From: DMER64 sp964600385
GTDB lineage: Bacteria; Bacteroidota; Bacteroidia; Bacteroidales; UBA932
Assembly: GCA_964600385.1 (NCBI GenBank)
Contig: CAZRJC010000002.1
Span: forward strand, 1 to 64,000
Reading direction: 5' to 3'
DNA length: 64,000 nt
Shown: positions 36,656 to 43,813 of the stretch, piece by piece
Layout of the letters: every line of letters starts with the position of its first letter
Numbering within the stretch: the stretch's first letter is position 1
Program-made: the position numbers and the translations under genes
The notes under the pieces: generated by a model
What the model saw: only the letters and a program-made list of their open reading frames with translations
Told to the model about the DNA's origin: nothing
Database searches by the model: none

Positions 36656-38593
36656 ATGAACGTCTCGTCCCATATTAAAACTCTTTTTTACCTAGGATTG
36701 ATACTTACCTCTCAATCCCTGAAGTCCCAAAACATCAACGCCGAATCCTGTTTTGAAGAAGGGGAAAAGTTAAGAAAATCTTATGAATTCAGCCTGGCAA
36801 AAGAAGCTTATGCCAGGACAATAAGCGCATCTGACGATTCGGTACTGACCACTACGGCAAAACAACAAAGCATCCTGTGTGACAACGGACTGACTTTGAG
36901 CAAATACATAGCAAGGCCCAATGTCATTGCCTCTCTTACGGTACCTGAAAAAGATTTTTTTCTGTATTACGACCTCTGTCCTTCGGGATCATGGATCTAC
37001 CCTCCCCGGAAGTTATTAAAACACGTAAACGATTCAGGCAATGAAAGGTATCCCGCTTTCTACCGATCCGATGCAAATATGCTTGTTTTTTCTGCAAAAG
37101 ACTCTCTGAGCGGGACCGGTTCGGATTTGTATGTTATCCGGGAAAAAAGTGCAGAAACAGATTCAGTCACTGTCTGGGAAGCTCCCCAAAAGCCGGGCCC
37201 GGGAATCAACAGTGATGGCGACGAATTATTCCCGACATTGAGCCGGGATGGCAAAACGTTATATTTCTGTTCGAACGGGCTGTTTGGTCTGGGAGGATAC
37301 AGCTTATACATGAGCCAGTGGAATGAAGAGGCGCAATCCTGGAACCCGGCGGAAAACATGGGGATTCCCCTATCATCCCCTGCTGACGACATGTTGTATA
37401 TGCTAGCCGACGATTCCCGTTACTTTTATTTTGTTTCCAACCGCGGCACTTCCCGGGATTCGCTTATCCTGTATAAGGTAGAACACGAAAGTTCTCCCGT
37501 CAGGATGACCCCTTCGTCTGTTGACGAACTCAGGGAGATTGCCTCGCTCAGCAGGCCTGTACAACAGAATACTCCTCTTGCCGAAAAAGTCCAGCAACAC
37601 ACAGAGGGCCCTCTTCCCGACTCTGCCCTTGTAGATTCCAGGGAAGCCTCGGCCCATTATGCAAGCCTGGTACAATCCATAGGGAAACTTTTGGACGAAA
37701 TAGGCGCCCATGAGAAGAAACTCGCCAATTTCCGGACTCAATACAACGACCTTTCCCGCGAAGAAGACCGTATGGCTTTATCCAGTATTATACAAGAAGA
37801 AGAACTGGCCCTCATGGACCTTCAGGAATCGCTCATAGACACACAGAAAGCAGCTCAGAATATAGAGACGCAATTCCTTTCATACGGGGTTCTTCCGCCC
37901 GCTGTTCCCGGTAAGGTAAACATCCGGATTCCGGAAAACTCTGAAAAGACAGATGTCTTTAATCCCGCCACACAGTCTTTAGCCTCTATCGACCATCATC
38001 TTTTCGAAACCCCTGTACCTGTTATACCTCCGGTTGACCTGACTTTCCGCTTTGAAAATGAATCTGTGATCGTCCCCTGGGAGAAAGAGCCCATGGGCCT
38101 TTATTACCGCCTACAGCTTTTTACCGTTTCACAAAAAGCCACACTTCGTCAACTGAAGGGGATCAACCCGGTGTTCGAAGTAAAAACCGGCACCCGGTAT
38201 GTATATTATGCAGGCCAGTTCACATCCTACAACCAAGCCTCACAGGCACTGACCTCTGCCCGGCGGAAAGGTTTCCCGGGCGCCATTGTAGTAGCATATT
38301 TCGAGGGGAAATCCATTCCTGTTCAGGCTGCCCGTAAAAGGGAATCTGAAAAACGGACGGCTCCGGAAACGCTGGTTACATACAGGATATTCCTTGCTTC
38401 CGATGAACTTCCTGCAGATATGATCAGAGAAGTAGGTTCTCTGACAACGAAAGATATTGTTAAAGAAATCAGGGATTCAAAAGTTGAGTTTTATATTGGG
38501 CCTTTTTCAAACAGTACCGAAGCGGAGAACCTGGCCCAGGCTCTCCGGGATCGCGGATTTACCCAGATAGTTGTGCAAACTGTTAATAATTAA
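36656..38593 (+). CDS. Exported TPR-like/PD40 beta-propeller/SPOR-like protein
   Basis: This 645-residue protein has a signal peptide (TLFYLGLILTSQSLKSQ). A helical TPR-like N-terminal part follows (GEKLRKSYEFSLAKEAYARTI). PD40/WD40-like repeats of the kind GDELFPTLSRDGKTLYFCSNG and ADDMLYMLADDSRYFYFVSNRG occupy about 125-270. A coiled coil sits around 330-410. Two SPOR-like repeats close the protein (YYRLQLFTVSQKATLRQL...; YRIFLASDELPADMI...IGPFSNSTEAENLAQALRDRGF), which could bind denuded peptidoglycan. It resembles PorE-like cell-envelope proteins without the OmpA domain. It is 4 bp from nfeD-like and then floA, so one operon. Confidence 0.72.
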   Translation: MNVSSHIKTLFYLGLILTSQSLKSQNINAESCFEEGEKLRKSYEFSLAKEAYARTISASDDSVLTTTAKQQSILCDNGLTLSKYIARPNVIASLTVPEKDFFLYYDLCPSGSWIYPPRKLLKHVNDSGNERYPAFYRSDANMLVFSAKDSLSGTGSDLYVIREKSAETDSVTVWEAPQKPGPGINSDGDELFPTLSRDGKTLYFCSNGLFGLGGYSLYMSQWNEEAQSWNPAENMGIPLSSPADDMLYMLADDSRYFYFVSNRGTSRDSLILYKVEHESSPVRMTPSSVDELREIASLSRPVQQNTPLAEKVQQHTEGPLPDSALVDSREASAHYASLVQSIGKLLDEIGAHEKKLANFRTQYNDLSREEDRMALSSIIQEEELALMDLQESLIDTQKAAQNIETQFLSYGVLPPAVPGKVNIRIPENSEKTDVFNPATQSLASIDHHLFETPVPVIPPVDLTFRFENESVIVPWEKEPMGLYYRLQLFTVSQKATLRQLKGINPVFEVKTGTRYVYYAGQFTSYNQASQALTSARRKGFPGAIVVAYFEGKSIPVQAARKRESEKRTAPETLVTYRIFLASDELPADMIREVGSLTTKDIVKEIRDSKVEFYIGPFSNSTEAENLAQALRDRGFTQIVVQTVNN

Positions 38594-38597
38594 ATAT

Positions 38598-39065
38598 ATG
38601 GCATTTATCATTACTCTTATCGTAATTGGCCTGATCTTGCTCATGGCCGAATTGACCATTATTCCCGGATTCGGGATCGCCGGGATTCTTGGGCTTGCCA
38701 GTTTTATCGGAGCCATTATACTGGCATTCACTCAATTCGGATCTGTAGTGGGGTTCTGTGTGCTTTTTGGTGCCCTGGTCGTTTGCGGTGTCCTTATTTT
38801 TTTCATCCTCCGATCCAAAACCTGGCGGAAGATTTCGCTCAAGCAAAGCATTGAGGAAAAAGCCACAGCTTCACCGCAAGATAAAGGAATTACCGTAGGT
38901 ATGGAAGGGATCAGCATTACCAGGCTCAATCCGGCTGGGAACGGACGCTTTGGCGACGTCACCATTGAAGTCAGGGCCGAACAGGGTCTTATCGATCCCA
39001 AAACACCCATCAGGGTTACTGAAATAGATGGCTTACGAATATTCGTAACGCCTGTAGAAAATTAA
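38598..39065 (+). CDS. NfeD-like membrane protein
   Basis: This 155-residue protein has an N-terminal hydrophobic region with two to three helices (about 2-75) and a C-terminal OB-fold NfeDC domain (VGMEGISITRLNPAGNGRFG...DGLRIFVTPVEN). NfeD proteins partner flotillin/stomatin family proteins. The ATG at 38598 gives a compact N-terminus; the alternative start at 38571 would overlap the upstream gene. floA follows by 18 bp, the classical nfeD-floA pair. Confidence 0.88.
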   Translation: MAFIITLIVIGLILLMAELTIIPGFGIAGILGLASFIGAIILAFTQFGSVVGFCVLFGALVVCGVLIFFILRSKTWRKISLKQSIEEKATASPQDKGITVGMEGISITRLNPAGNGRFGDVTIEVRAEQGLIDPKTPIRVTEIDGLRIFVTPVEN

Positions 39066-39083
39066 TTTTTAAATAATACTATT

Positions 39084-40046
39084 ATGCTTATGTCAAGTAC
39101 AGGAGTCGCACTCATGTGGATAGCCATCGGAATTGTTGGCTTTTTCATCCTTTTATGGTTCTTCCCGGTTACGCTCTGGTTTCAGGCGCTCATCTCGGGA
39201 GTCCGTATCAACCTTATTCAGCTGGTGCTTATGCGCTGGCGCAAAGTACCGCCCAGCACCATTGTCATGGCTATGGTTACAGGAACCAAAGCCGGCCTCA
39301 CACTGGACGCCAATTCGCTGGAGGCACATTACCTGGCCAAAGGGAACGTGACGAAAGTGGTGAATGCACTCATCTCTGCAGATAAAGCCAATATCCCCCT
39401 GGATTTTAAAATGGCTGCAGCTATTGACCTCGCCGGACGAGACGTGTTCGAGGCCGTACAAATGTCTGTTAATCCCAAAGTAATCAATACGCCACCCGTT
39501 TCCGCCGTGGCCAAAGACGGTATTCAGCTCATTGCCAAGGCCCGTGTTACAGTCCGTGCCAGTATCAAACAACTGGTAGGAGGTGCAGGTGAAGAAACCA
39601 TCCTGGCCCGGGTGGGTGAAGGCATTGTCTCCAGTATTGGCTCTTCTTCATCTCATAAATCAGTGTTGGAAAACCCGGATTACATTTCCAAGGTTGTACT
39701 TGAAAAGGGGCTGGATTCCGGAACCGCTTTCGAGATCCTTTCCATTGATATTGCCGATATTGACGTTGGTAAGAACATTGGAGCCGTACTTCAGATGGAT
39801 CAGGCCAATGCAGATAAGAACATCGCTCAGGCACGGGCCGAGGAACGCCGCGCAATGGCTGTGGCCCTGGAACAGGAAATGAAAGCTGCAGCACAGGAAG
39901 CACGTGCCAAAGTGATCCTCGCTGAGGCAGAGGTTCCCCTGGCTATGGCAGAAGCCTTCCGAAAAGGGAATCTCGGCATCATGGATTATTATCGCATGAA
40001 GAATATTCAGGCCGATACCGACATGCGCGAGCAGATTGCAAAATAA
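39084..40046 (+). CDS. floA: Flotillin-like protein FloA
   Basis: This 320-residue membrane-anchored scaffold organises functional membrane microdomains. An N-terminal hydrophobic hairpin (about 8-35) is followed by the SPFH-like domain (IDLAGRDVFEAVQMSVNPKVINTPPVSAVAKDGIQL; RASIKQLVGGAGEETILARVGEGIV). A charged alanine/glutamate coiled coil (ADKNIAQARAEERRAMAVALEQEM) and a conserved end (GNLGIMDYYRMKNIQADTDMR) complete it. The start may be either of two close methionines (39084 or 39090). Confidence 0.95.
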   Translation: MLMSSTGVALMWIAIGIVGFFILLWFFPVTLWFQALISGVRINLIQLVLMRWRKVPPSTIVMAMVTGTKAGLTLDANSLEAHYLAKGNVTKVVNALISADKANIPLDFKMAAAIDLAGRDVFEAVQMSVNPKVINTPPVSAVAKDGIQLIAKARVTVRASIKQLVGGAGEETILARVGEGIVSSIGSSSSHKSVLENPDYISKVVLEKGLDSGTAFEILSIDIADIDVGKNIGAVLQMDQANADKNIAQARAEERRAMAVALEQEMKAAAQEARAKVILAEAEVPLAMAEAFRKGNLGIMDYYRMKNIQADTDMREQIAK

Positions 40047-40067
40047 AAATATTTACTTACCTTTGCC

Positions 40068-40075
40068 GTCCTTAA
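40068..40075 (+). promoter_or_regulatory. -7 element TACCTTTG before tRNA-Ser
   Basis: TACCTTTG lies 12 nt before the mature tRNA 5' end, just after the floA stop, so the tRNA has its own promoter. Confidence 0.5.
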
Positions 40076-40087
40076 AAGCAAAGGTTT

Positions 40088-40177
40088 GGTGAGGTGGGTG
40101 AGTGGCTGAAACCACCAGTTTGCTAAACTGACGTACTCGTAAGGGTACCGGGGGTTCGAATCCCCCCCTCACCGCCA
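40088..40177 (+). tRNA. tRNA-Ser (anticodon GCT)
   Basis: The 90-nt class II tRNA includes the encoded CCA end (40175-40177). The acceptor GGTGAGG pairs with CCTCACC. The anticodon stem-loop CAGTTTGCTAAACTG places GCT at positions 34-36, decoding AGC/AGU. The long variable arm (ACGTACTCGTAAGGGTACC region) and the T-arm GGGGGTTCGAATCCCCC are present. Confidence 0.96.
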
Positions 40178-40302
40178 AAGAAAAAACAAGCCAAGCCCCA
40201 TAGGGGTAAAGCAAAAAAAAAGACCGTCTTTGAGCAAGCTCAGACGGTCTATATTTTTTTGCTTTATGAACTGCCGCAGGCAGTCTGGCTTGTTTTTTCT
40301 TT
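40177..40302. repeat. Nested inverted repeat downstream of tRNA-Ser
   Basis: A perfect 17-bp inverted repeat (40177-40193 against 40286-40302, AAAGAAAAAACAAGCCA and its complement) encloses a second hairpin. The inner stem is AGACCGTCT (40221-40229) / AGACGGTCT (40242-40250), flanked by A and T runs. The left arm begins on the last base of the tRNA CCA. Confidence 0.8.
40221..40260. terminator. Bidirectional terminator hairpin after tRNA-Ser
   Basis: A 9-bp perfect stem with an inner GAGC-AA-GCTC extension, preceded by A9 and followed by ATAT7, can stop transcription on both strands: the tRNA on plus, and the FISUMP gene transcript on minus. Confidence 0.8.
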
Positions 40303-40420
40303 TGAGCTTCCCCCTCAGGGGATCACCGAACGAAGTGAGGTAATCCCCACAGGCAGTTTGGCTTGTTTTTCTTTAGGACCTCCCCTCAGGGGATCACCGA
40401 ACGAAGTGAGGTAATCCCCA
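40277..40420. repeat. Tandem direct repeat of about 72 bp (two copies)
   Basis: Copy 1 (40277-40349) and copy 2 (40350-40420) are near identical. Each starts CAGGCAGT(C/T)TGGCTTG and ends with a hairpin, GGGGATCACC-loop-GGTAATCCCC, whose loop contains GAACGAAGTGA. The right arm of the preceding 17-bp inverted repeat is part of copy 1. It looks like a REP/MITE-type dispersed palindrome and codes for nothing recognisable. Confidence 0.75.
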
Positions 40421-40433
40421 GGTGGGAAGCGCC

Positions 40434-41147
40434 CTAGCTCTTAATGCAACGCACTGACATCCCTTTATCCTTTGCAGTGTAGTCGTTCCTGTAAAAATAA
40501 ACTTCATCGAAGTACAGGACCCGGTACCATGCAGTGCTTATGCTCTCTGTAGAGCTCCAGAAACTTATAGCGCCAGCCACGTAGCTAAATATATTTTCAA
40601 TATCACGGGCTCCTCCAGCCGGAAGGGCTGAGAAACCCGACTTGTTTCTGTATTCGGAATAATCAGTATTGCCGGGGGTGCCTTCATCGCTTGAAACAGC
40701 CCATCCGGTATCACTTGACAAAGATTTGGCAATTTTATTACCTTCTGCAGTGCCGTCATAATTGTGGCCATTGGCAATAAGGTAGTCCTCCATTAGTGTC
40801 CATTCGGCATCACTGGGCAAATGCCACCCTTCGGGGCAGGCCGTCATGGCTGCCGGCCAGTTGTACAATACTCCATATGTGCTGTAATTGGCCGTGGCTT
40901 TGGCTGCCGTCACATCTGTCCCATTATAATCATATACGTAATAGTGCAAATCTGTCTGTGATCCCGAAGAAGGAGCACTGACGGCCGGCAGGTAAGCCAG
41001 GTTTTCAGCCAGCCATACCTGGGTCCCTATGGTTACTGTTTTGTACACTTTGCCATCCCGGCTGTCTTTGAACGTATTTGGAGCATCTTGAGGACAGCAG
41101 GAATAAAATAGCACCATGGTCAACAAATAAATAATAGATTTTTTCAT
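40434..41147 (-). CDS. FISUMP-domain lipoprotein
   Basis: This 237-residue lipoprotein has lipobox-like LFYSC (Cys near 17, doubled as CC). The rest is a Fibrobacter succinogenes major paralogous domain (TIGR02145 type): DSRDGKVYKTVTIGTQVWLAENLAYL, YGVLYNWPAAM, CPEGWHLPSDAEWTLMEDYL, SGFSALPAGGARD, FWSSTES and a C-terminal VRCIKS. The domain resembles formylglycine-enzyme/C-type-lectin-like folds and is common in surface proteins of Bacteroidota. Function unknown. It ends inside the repeat cluster beside tRNA-Ser, and such paralogues are often mobile or multicopy. Confidence 0.85.
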   Translation of the reverse strand: MKKSIIYLLTMVLFYSCCPQDAPNTFKDSRDGKVYKTVTIGTQVWLAENLAYLPAVSAPSSGSQTDLHYYVYDYNGTDVTAAKATANYSTYGVLYNWPAAMTACPEGWHLPSDAEWTLMEDYLIANGHNYDGTAEGNKIAKSLSSDTGWAVSSDEGTPGNTDYSEYRNKSGFSALPAGGARDIENIFSYVAGAISFWSSTESISTAWYRVLYFDEVYFYRNDYTAKDKGMSVRCIKS

Positions 41148-41269
41148 CTTTTTAAGGTTAATAGTGAATAAAATATTAAAGAATTGATTGGGGAAACAGG
41201 CTGAAACATAGACGTGACTTGGAAAAGCATTATAAATGTAGTAATTATTTTTATATGGCAGATTATTTG

Positions 41270-41277
41270 TATCTTAG
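41270..41277 (+). promoter_or_regulatory. Possible -7 element TATCTTAG before SOD
   Basis: TATCTTAG, a weak TAnnTTTG match, lies 38 nt before the SOD ATG in an AT-rich 168-bp gap (41148-41315). No other feature is seen in that gap. Confidence 0.3.
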
Positions 41278-41315
41278 AATCGATATAATCGCTAATAAAT
41301 TAAAAAGATACGATA

Positions 41316-42014
41316 ATGAAAACATTACAGTTAACGCTTATCCTTCTCCTGGCCGGCCTGACTGGTTTGCCATACGGACTGGGAGCCCAGAGTGTCTCTC
41401 ACAACTTTACATTTAATCCGCTTCCTTATGCCTACGATGCCCTGGAACCACACATAGACCGGCTCACGGTAGAAATACATTACAGCAGGCATCATAAAGC
41501 CTATTTTGACAATTTTATAAAATCCGTGCAGGGAACTGAAATGGAGAAGATGTCCATCGAAGAAATATTTGGCAATATCAGCAAATACCCTGTAGCTGTA
41601 AGAAACAACGGAGGGGGCTATTATAACCACAATCTTTACTGGGAAAACATGAAACCAGGGGGCGGCGGAATGCCCGAAGGTTCTCTGGCTAAAGCCATCG
41701 ATAAAGCTTTTGGCTCCTTCCAGGAGTTCAAACAGCAATTCGGGGAGGCTGCCAAAACACGTTTTGGAAGCGGGTGGGCCTGGCTATCTTATAACACCAG
41801 AGAAGGTCTTTATATCTGTTCTACCCCTAATCAGGACAATCCGCTAATGGATACATCCGAAAAAAGAGGCATTCCCCTTTTGGCCCTTGACGTATGGGAA
41901 CATGCTTATTATCTGAAATACCAGAATAAACGGGCAGACTATGTAAGTGCCTTCTGGAATATTGTGAATTGGAAACAGGTTGAAGAGCGGTTTGAAAAAG
42001 CCTCGCGGAATTAG
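41316..42014 (+). CDS. Exported Fe/Mn superoxide dismutase
   Basis: This 232-residue protein has a signal peptide (LILLLAGLTGLPYGLGAQS), which is unusual since most bacterial Fe/MnSODs are cytosolic. The mature enzyme has metal ligands in VEIHYSRHHKAYFDNF (His), NGGGYYNHNLYWENM (His) and LALDVWEHAYYLKYQ (Asp, His). GGGGMPEGSLAKAIDKAFGSF and FGSGWAWL are typical. It would remove superoxide in the periplasm. The GH15 gene starts 2 bp after its stop, so both are co-transcribed. Confidence 0.94.
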   Translation: MKTLQLTLILLLAGLTGLPYGLGAQSVSHNFTFNPLPYAYDALEPHIDRLTVEIHYSRHHKAYFDNFIKSVQGTEMEKMSIEEIFGNISKYPVAVRNNGGGYYNHNLYWENMKPGGGGMPEGSLAKAIDKAFGSFQEFKQQFGEAAKTRFGSGWAWLSYNTREGLYICSTPNQDNPLMDTSEKRGIPLLALDVWEHAYYLKYQNKRADYVSAFWNIVNWKQVEERFEKASRN

Positions 42015-42016
42015 AT

Positions 42017-43813
42017 ATGGGAACGCTTGATTACGGAGCTGTAGGAAATGGCAGAACAGCCGCATTAATTTCGAATGAAGGCAGTGTCGACTGGCTTTGC
42101 TTTCCCGATTTTGATTCCCCGGCAATCTTTGCTAAAATCCTTGACCGGAAAAAGGGAGGCAGTCTTGAGTTCATTACAGACAAAGATTGCCTCATTTCCC
42201 AGAAATACGTGGGACATACAAATATTTTGTGTACCACATATGATATGAAGGAAGGTGCCTTTGAGGTATTGGATTTTATGCCTCGTTACAAGATAGGAGA
42301 ATTCAACAGCCATTACCTCCCTCCTGAGCTCTATCGGCTTATTCGTTTAAAGCAAGGAGCTCCGCGTTTTAAAATCAGGTACGATCCCAGGCCAAATTAC
42401 GGAAAAGACCGGGTCATACATAAGACAGGACCCACCTATATTAAAACTATTTCTGTTAAAAACAGCCGTGATACGGTTTATTTGTATTCAACCCTCAATT
42501 TGCAGGCCATTCTGGATGAAAGAGAGGTGGTGCTTACCGGTGACGCATATATTCTTTTTACTTATAATCAAAAGCTTATAAAAATTGACCAGAGCCGCGT
42601 GGATTTGGAATATCAAAGGACCAAGGTATACTGGCTGGACTGGACAAACCGATCCAGGAAATTCTCTCTTTATAACAATTATATAGAAAGAAGCATGCTG
42701 GTTCTGAAGTTGCTTTCTTATCAAAGCACAGGGGCTGTGCTTGCCGCTTTGACTACCAGTATTCCCGAGACAGTGGGAGATATAAGAAACTGGGATTATC
42801 GCTTTTGTTGGTTGAGGGATGCTTCCATGTCCATTAAAACCTTGATATCCCTGGGCCATAAAGGGGCGGCCAGAAGATTTATGGGATTTATCCACAACAT
42901 ACTGAAGTCCAAGCAGGAGCAATTCCAGATAATGTATGGCATACGCTACGAAAAGGTTCTGAAAGAGACAACACTTCCCCACTTGGCCGGGTTCCGTAAT
43001 TCAAGGCCGGTTCGCATAGGAAATAAAGCTTACCTGCAAAGACAGAACGATTCCCTGGGATACCTCATGGACGTCATATACAACTACTATCTGTATTTCC
43101 CGGGGACATTAGACGAAATTGAAGAAATGTGGGAAATCGTAAAGAATGTTGTAAAAACCGTCATAGAAGAATGGCAGAAACCCGATAATGGTATTTGGGA
43201 GATTCGTGGTCGTGTCAGTCACTTTGTCATCTCCAAGGTAATGTGCTGGGTAGCCATGGATCGGGCAGTAAAAACCGCCGCTTTATTGGATGAAATGGGC
43301 TATGTTGCCAAATGGGAAGCCCTTGCACAAAAAATCAAAGAAGATGTTTTACTGAAAGGATGGAAAGAAGAAATCGGAAGCTTTTCTCAGGCATATGATA
43401 ATACCGAACTCGATGCCTCGCTGCTTCTAATGGAAGACTACGGTTTCATTTCAGCGAATGACGAAAAATATATCCGGACTGTTCACGCAGTTGAAAAAGG
43501 GCTTATGCATAACGGGCTTTTGTTCCGATACAGGAACCACGACGATTTTGGTCAGCCCACTTCTGCATTTACAATTTGTAATTTCTGGCTGGTAAAGGCT
43601 TTATTCCGTATTGGAGAAAAAGACAGGGCAAAAGAATTATTTGAAAGGTTACTCACATATGGGAATCATGTGAACCTTTTCAGTGAAGATCTGGACTTCG
43701 AGACAAAAGAACAATTGGGCAATTTTCCTCAGGCCTATTCTCATTTGGCCTTAATAGAAACAGCAGTACTTTTTGCAGAAGAACAATCACTTTCACGTTT
43801 TATCCGGCCCTGA
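42017..43813 (+). CDS. Glycoside hydrolase family 15 (trehalase/glucoamylase-like)
   Basis: This 598-residue cytosolic enzyme has an N-terminal beta-sandwich (DYGAVGNGRTAALISNEGSVDWLCFPDFDSPAIFAKIL) and an (alpha/alpha)6 catalytic barrel (about 240-595). GH15 motifs are NWDYRFCWLRDASMSI, KPDNGIWEIRG (general-acid Glu region) and TKEQLGNFPQAYSHLALIE (general-base region). Close relatives include actinobacterial GH15 trehalases. It converges with the OtsAB fusion (21-bp overlap), so hydrolysis of cytosolic trehalose is the likely role, with alpha-glucan cleavage as the alternative. Confidence 0.88.
   Translation: MGTLDYGAVGNGRTAALISNEGSVDWLCFPDFDSPAIFAKILDRKKGGSLEFITDKDCLISQKYVGHTNILCTTYDMKEGAFEVLDFMPRYKIGEFNSHYLPPELYRLIRLKQGAPRFKIRYDPRPNYGKDRVIHKTGPTYIKTISVKNSRDTVYLYSTLNLQAILDEREVVLTGDAYILFTYNQKLIKIDQSRVDLEYQRTKVYWLDWTNRSRKFSLYNNYIERSMLVLKLLSYQSTGAVLAALTTSIPETVGDIRNWDYRFCWLRDASMSIKTLISLGHKGAARRFMGFIHNILKSKQEQFQIMYGIRYEKVLKETTLPHLAGFRNSRPVRIGNKAYLQRQNDSLGYLMDVIYNYYLYFPGTLDEIEEMWEIVKNVVKTVIEEWQKPDNGIWEIRGRVSHFVISKVMCWVAMDRAVKTAALLDEMGYVAKWEALAQKIKEDVLLKGWKEEIGSFSQAYDNTELDASLLLMEDYGFISANDEKYIRTVHAVEKGLMHNGLLFRYRNHDDFGQPTSAFTICNFWLVKALFRIGEKDRAKELFERLLTYGNHVNLFSEDLDFETKEQLGNFPQAYSHLALIETAVLFAEEQSLSRFIRP

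Noticed and set aside
39116..39385. Alternative-frame open reading frames inside floA
   Set aside because: They overlap a full-length conserved gene and show no recognisable motifs.
40277..40420. CRISPR array in the repeat region
   Set aside because: Only two direct repeats of about 72 bp without spacers, containing palindromes, and no cas genes.
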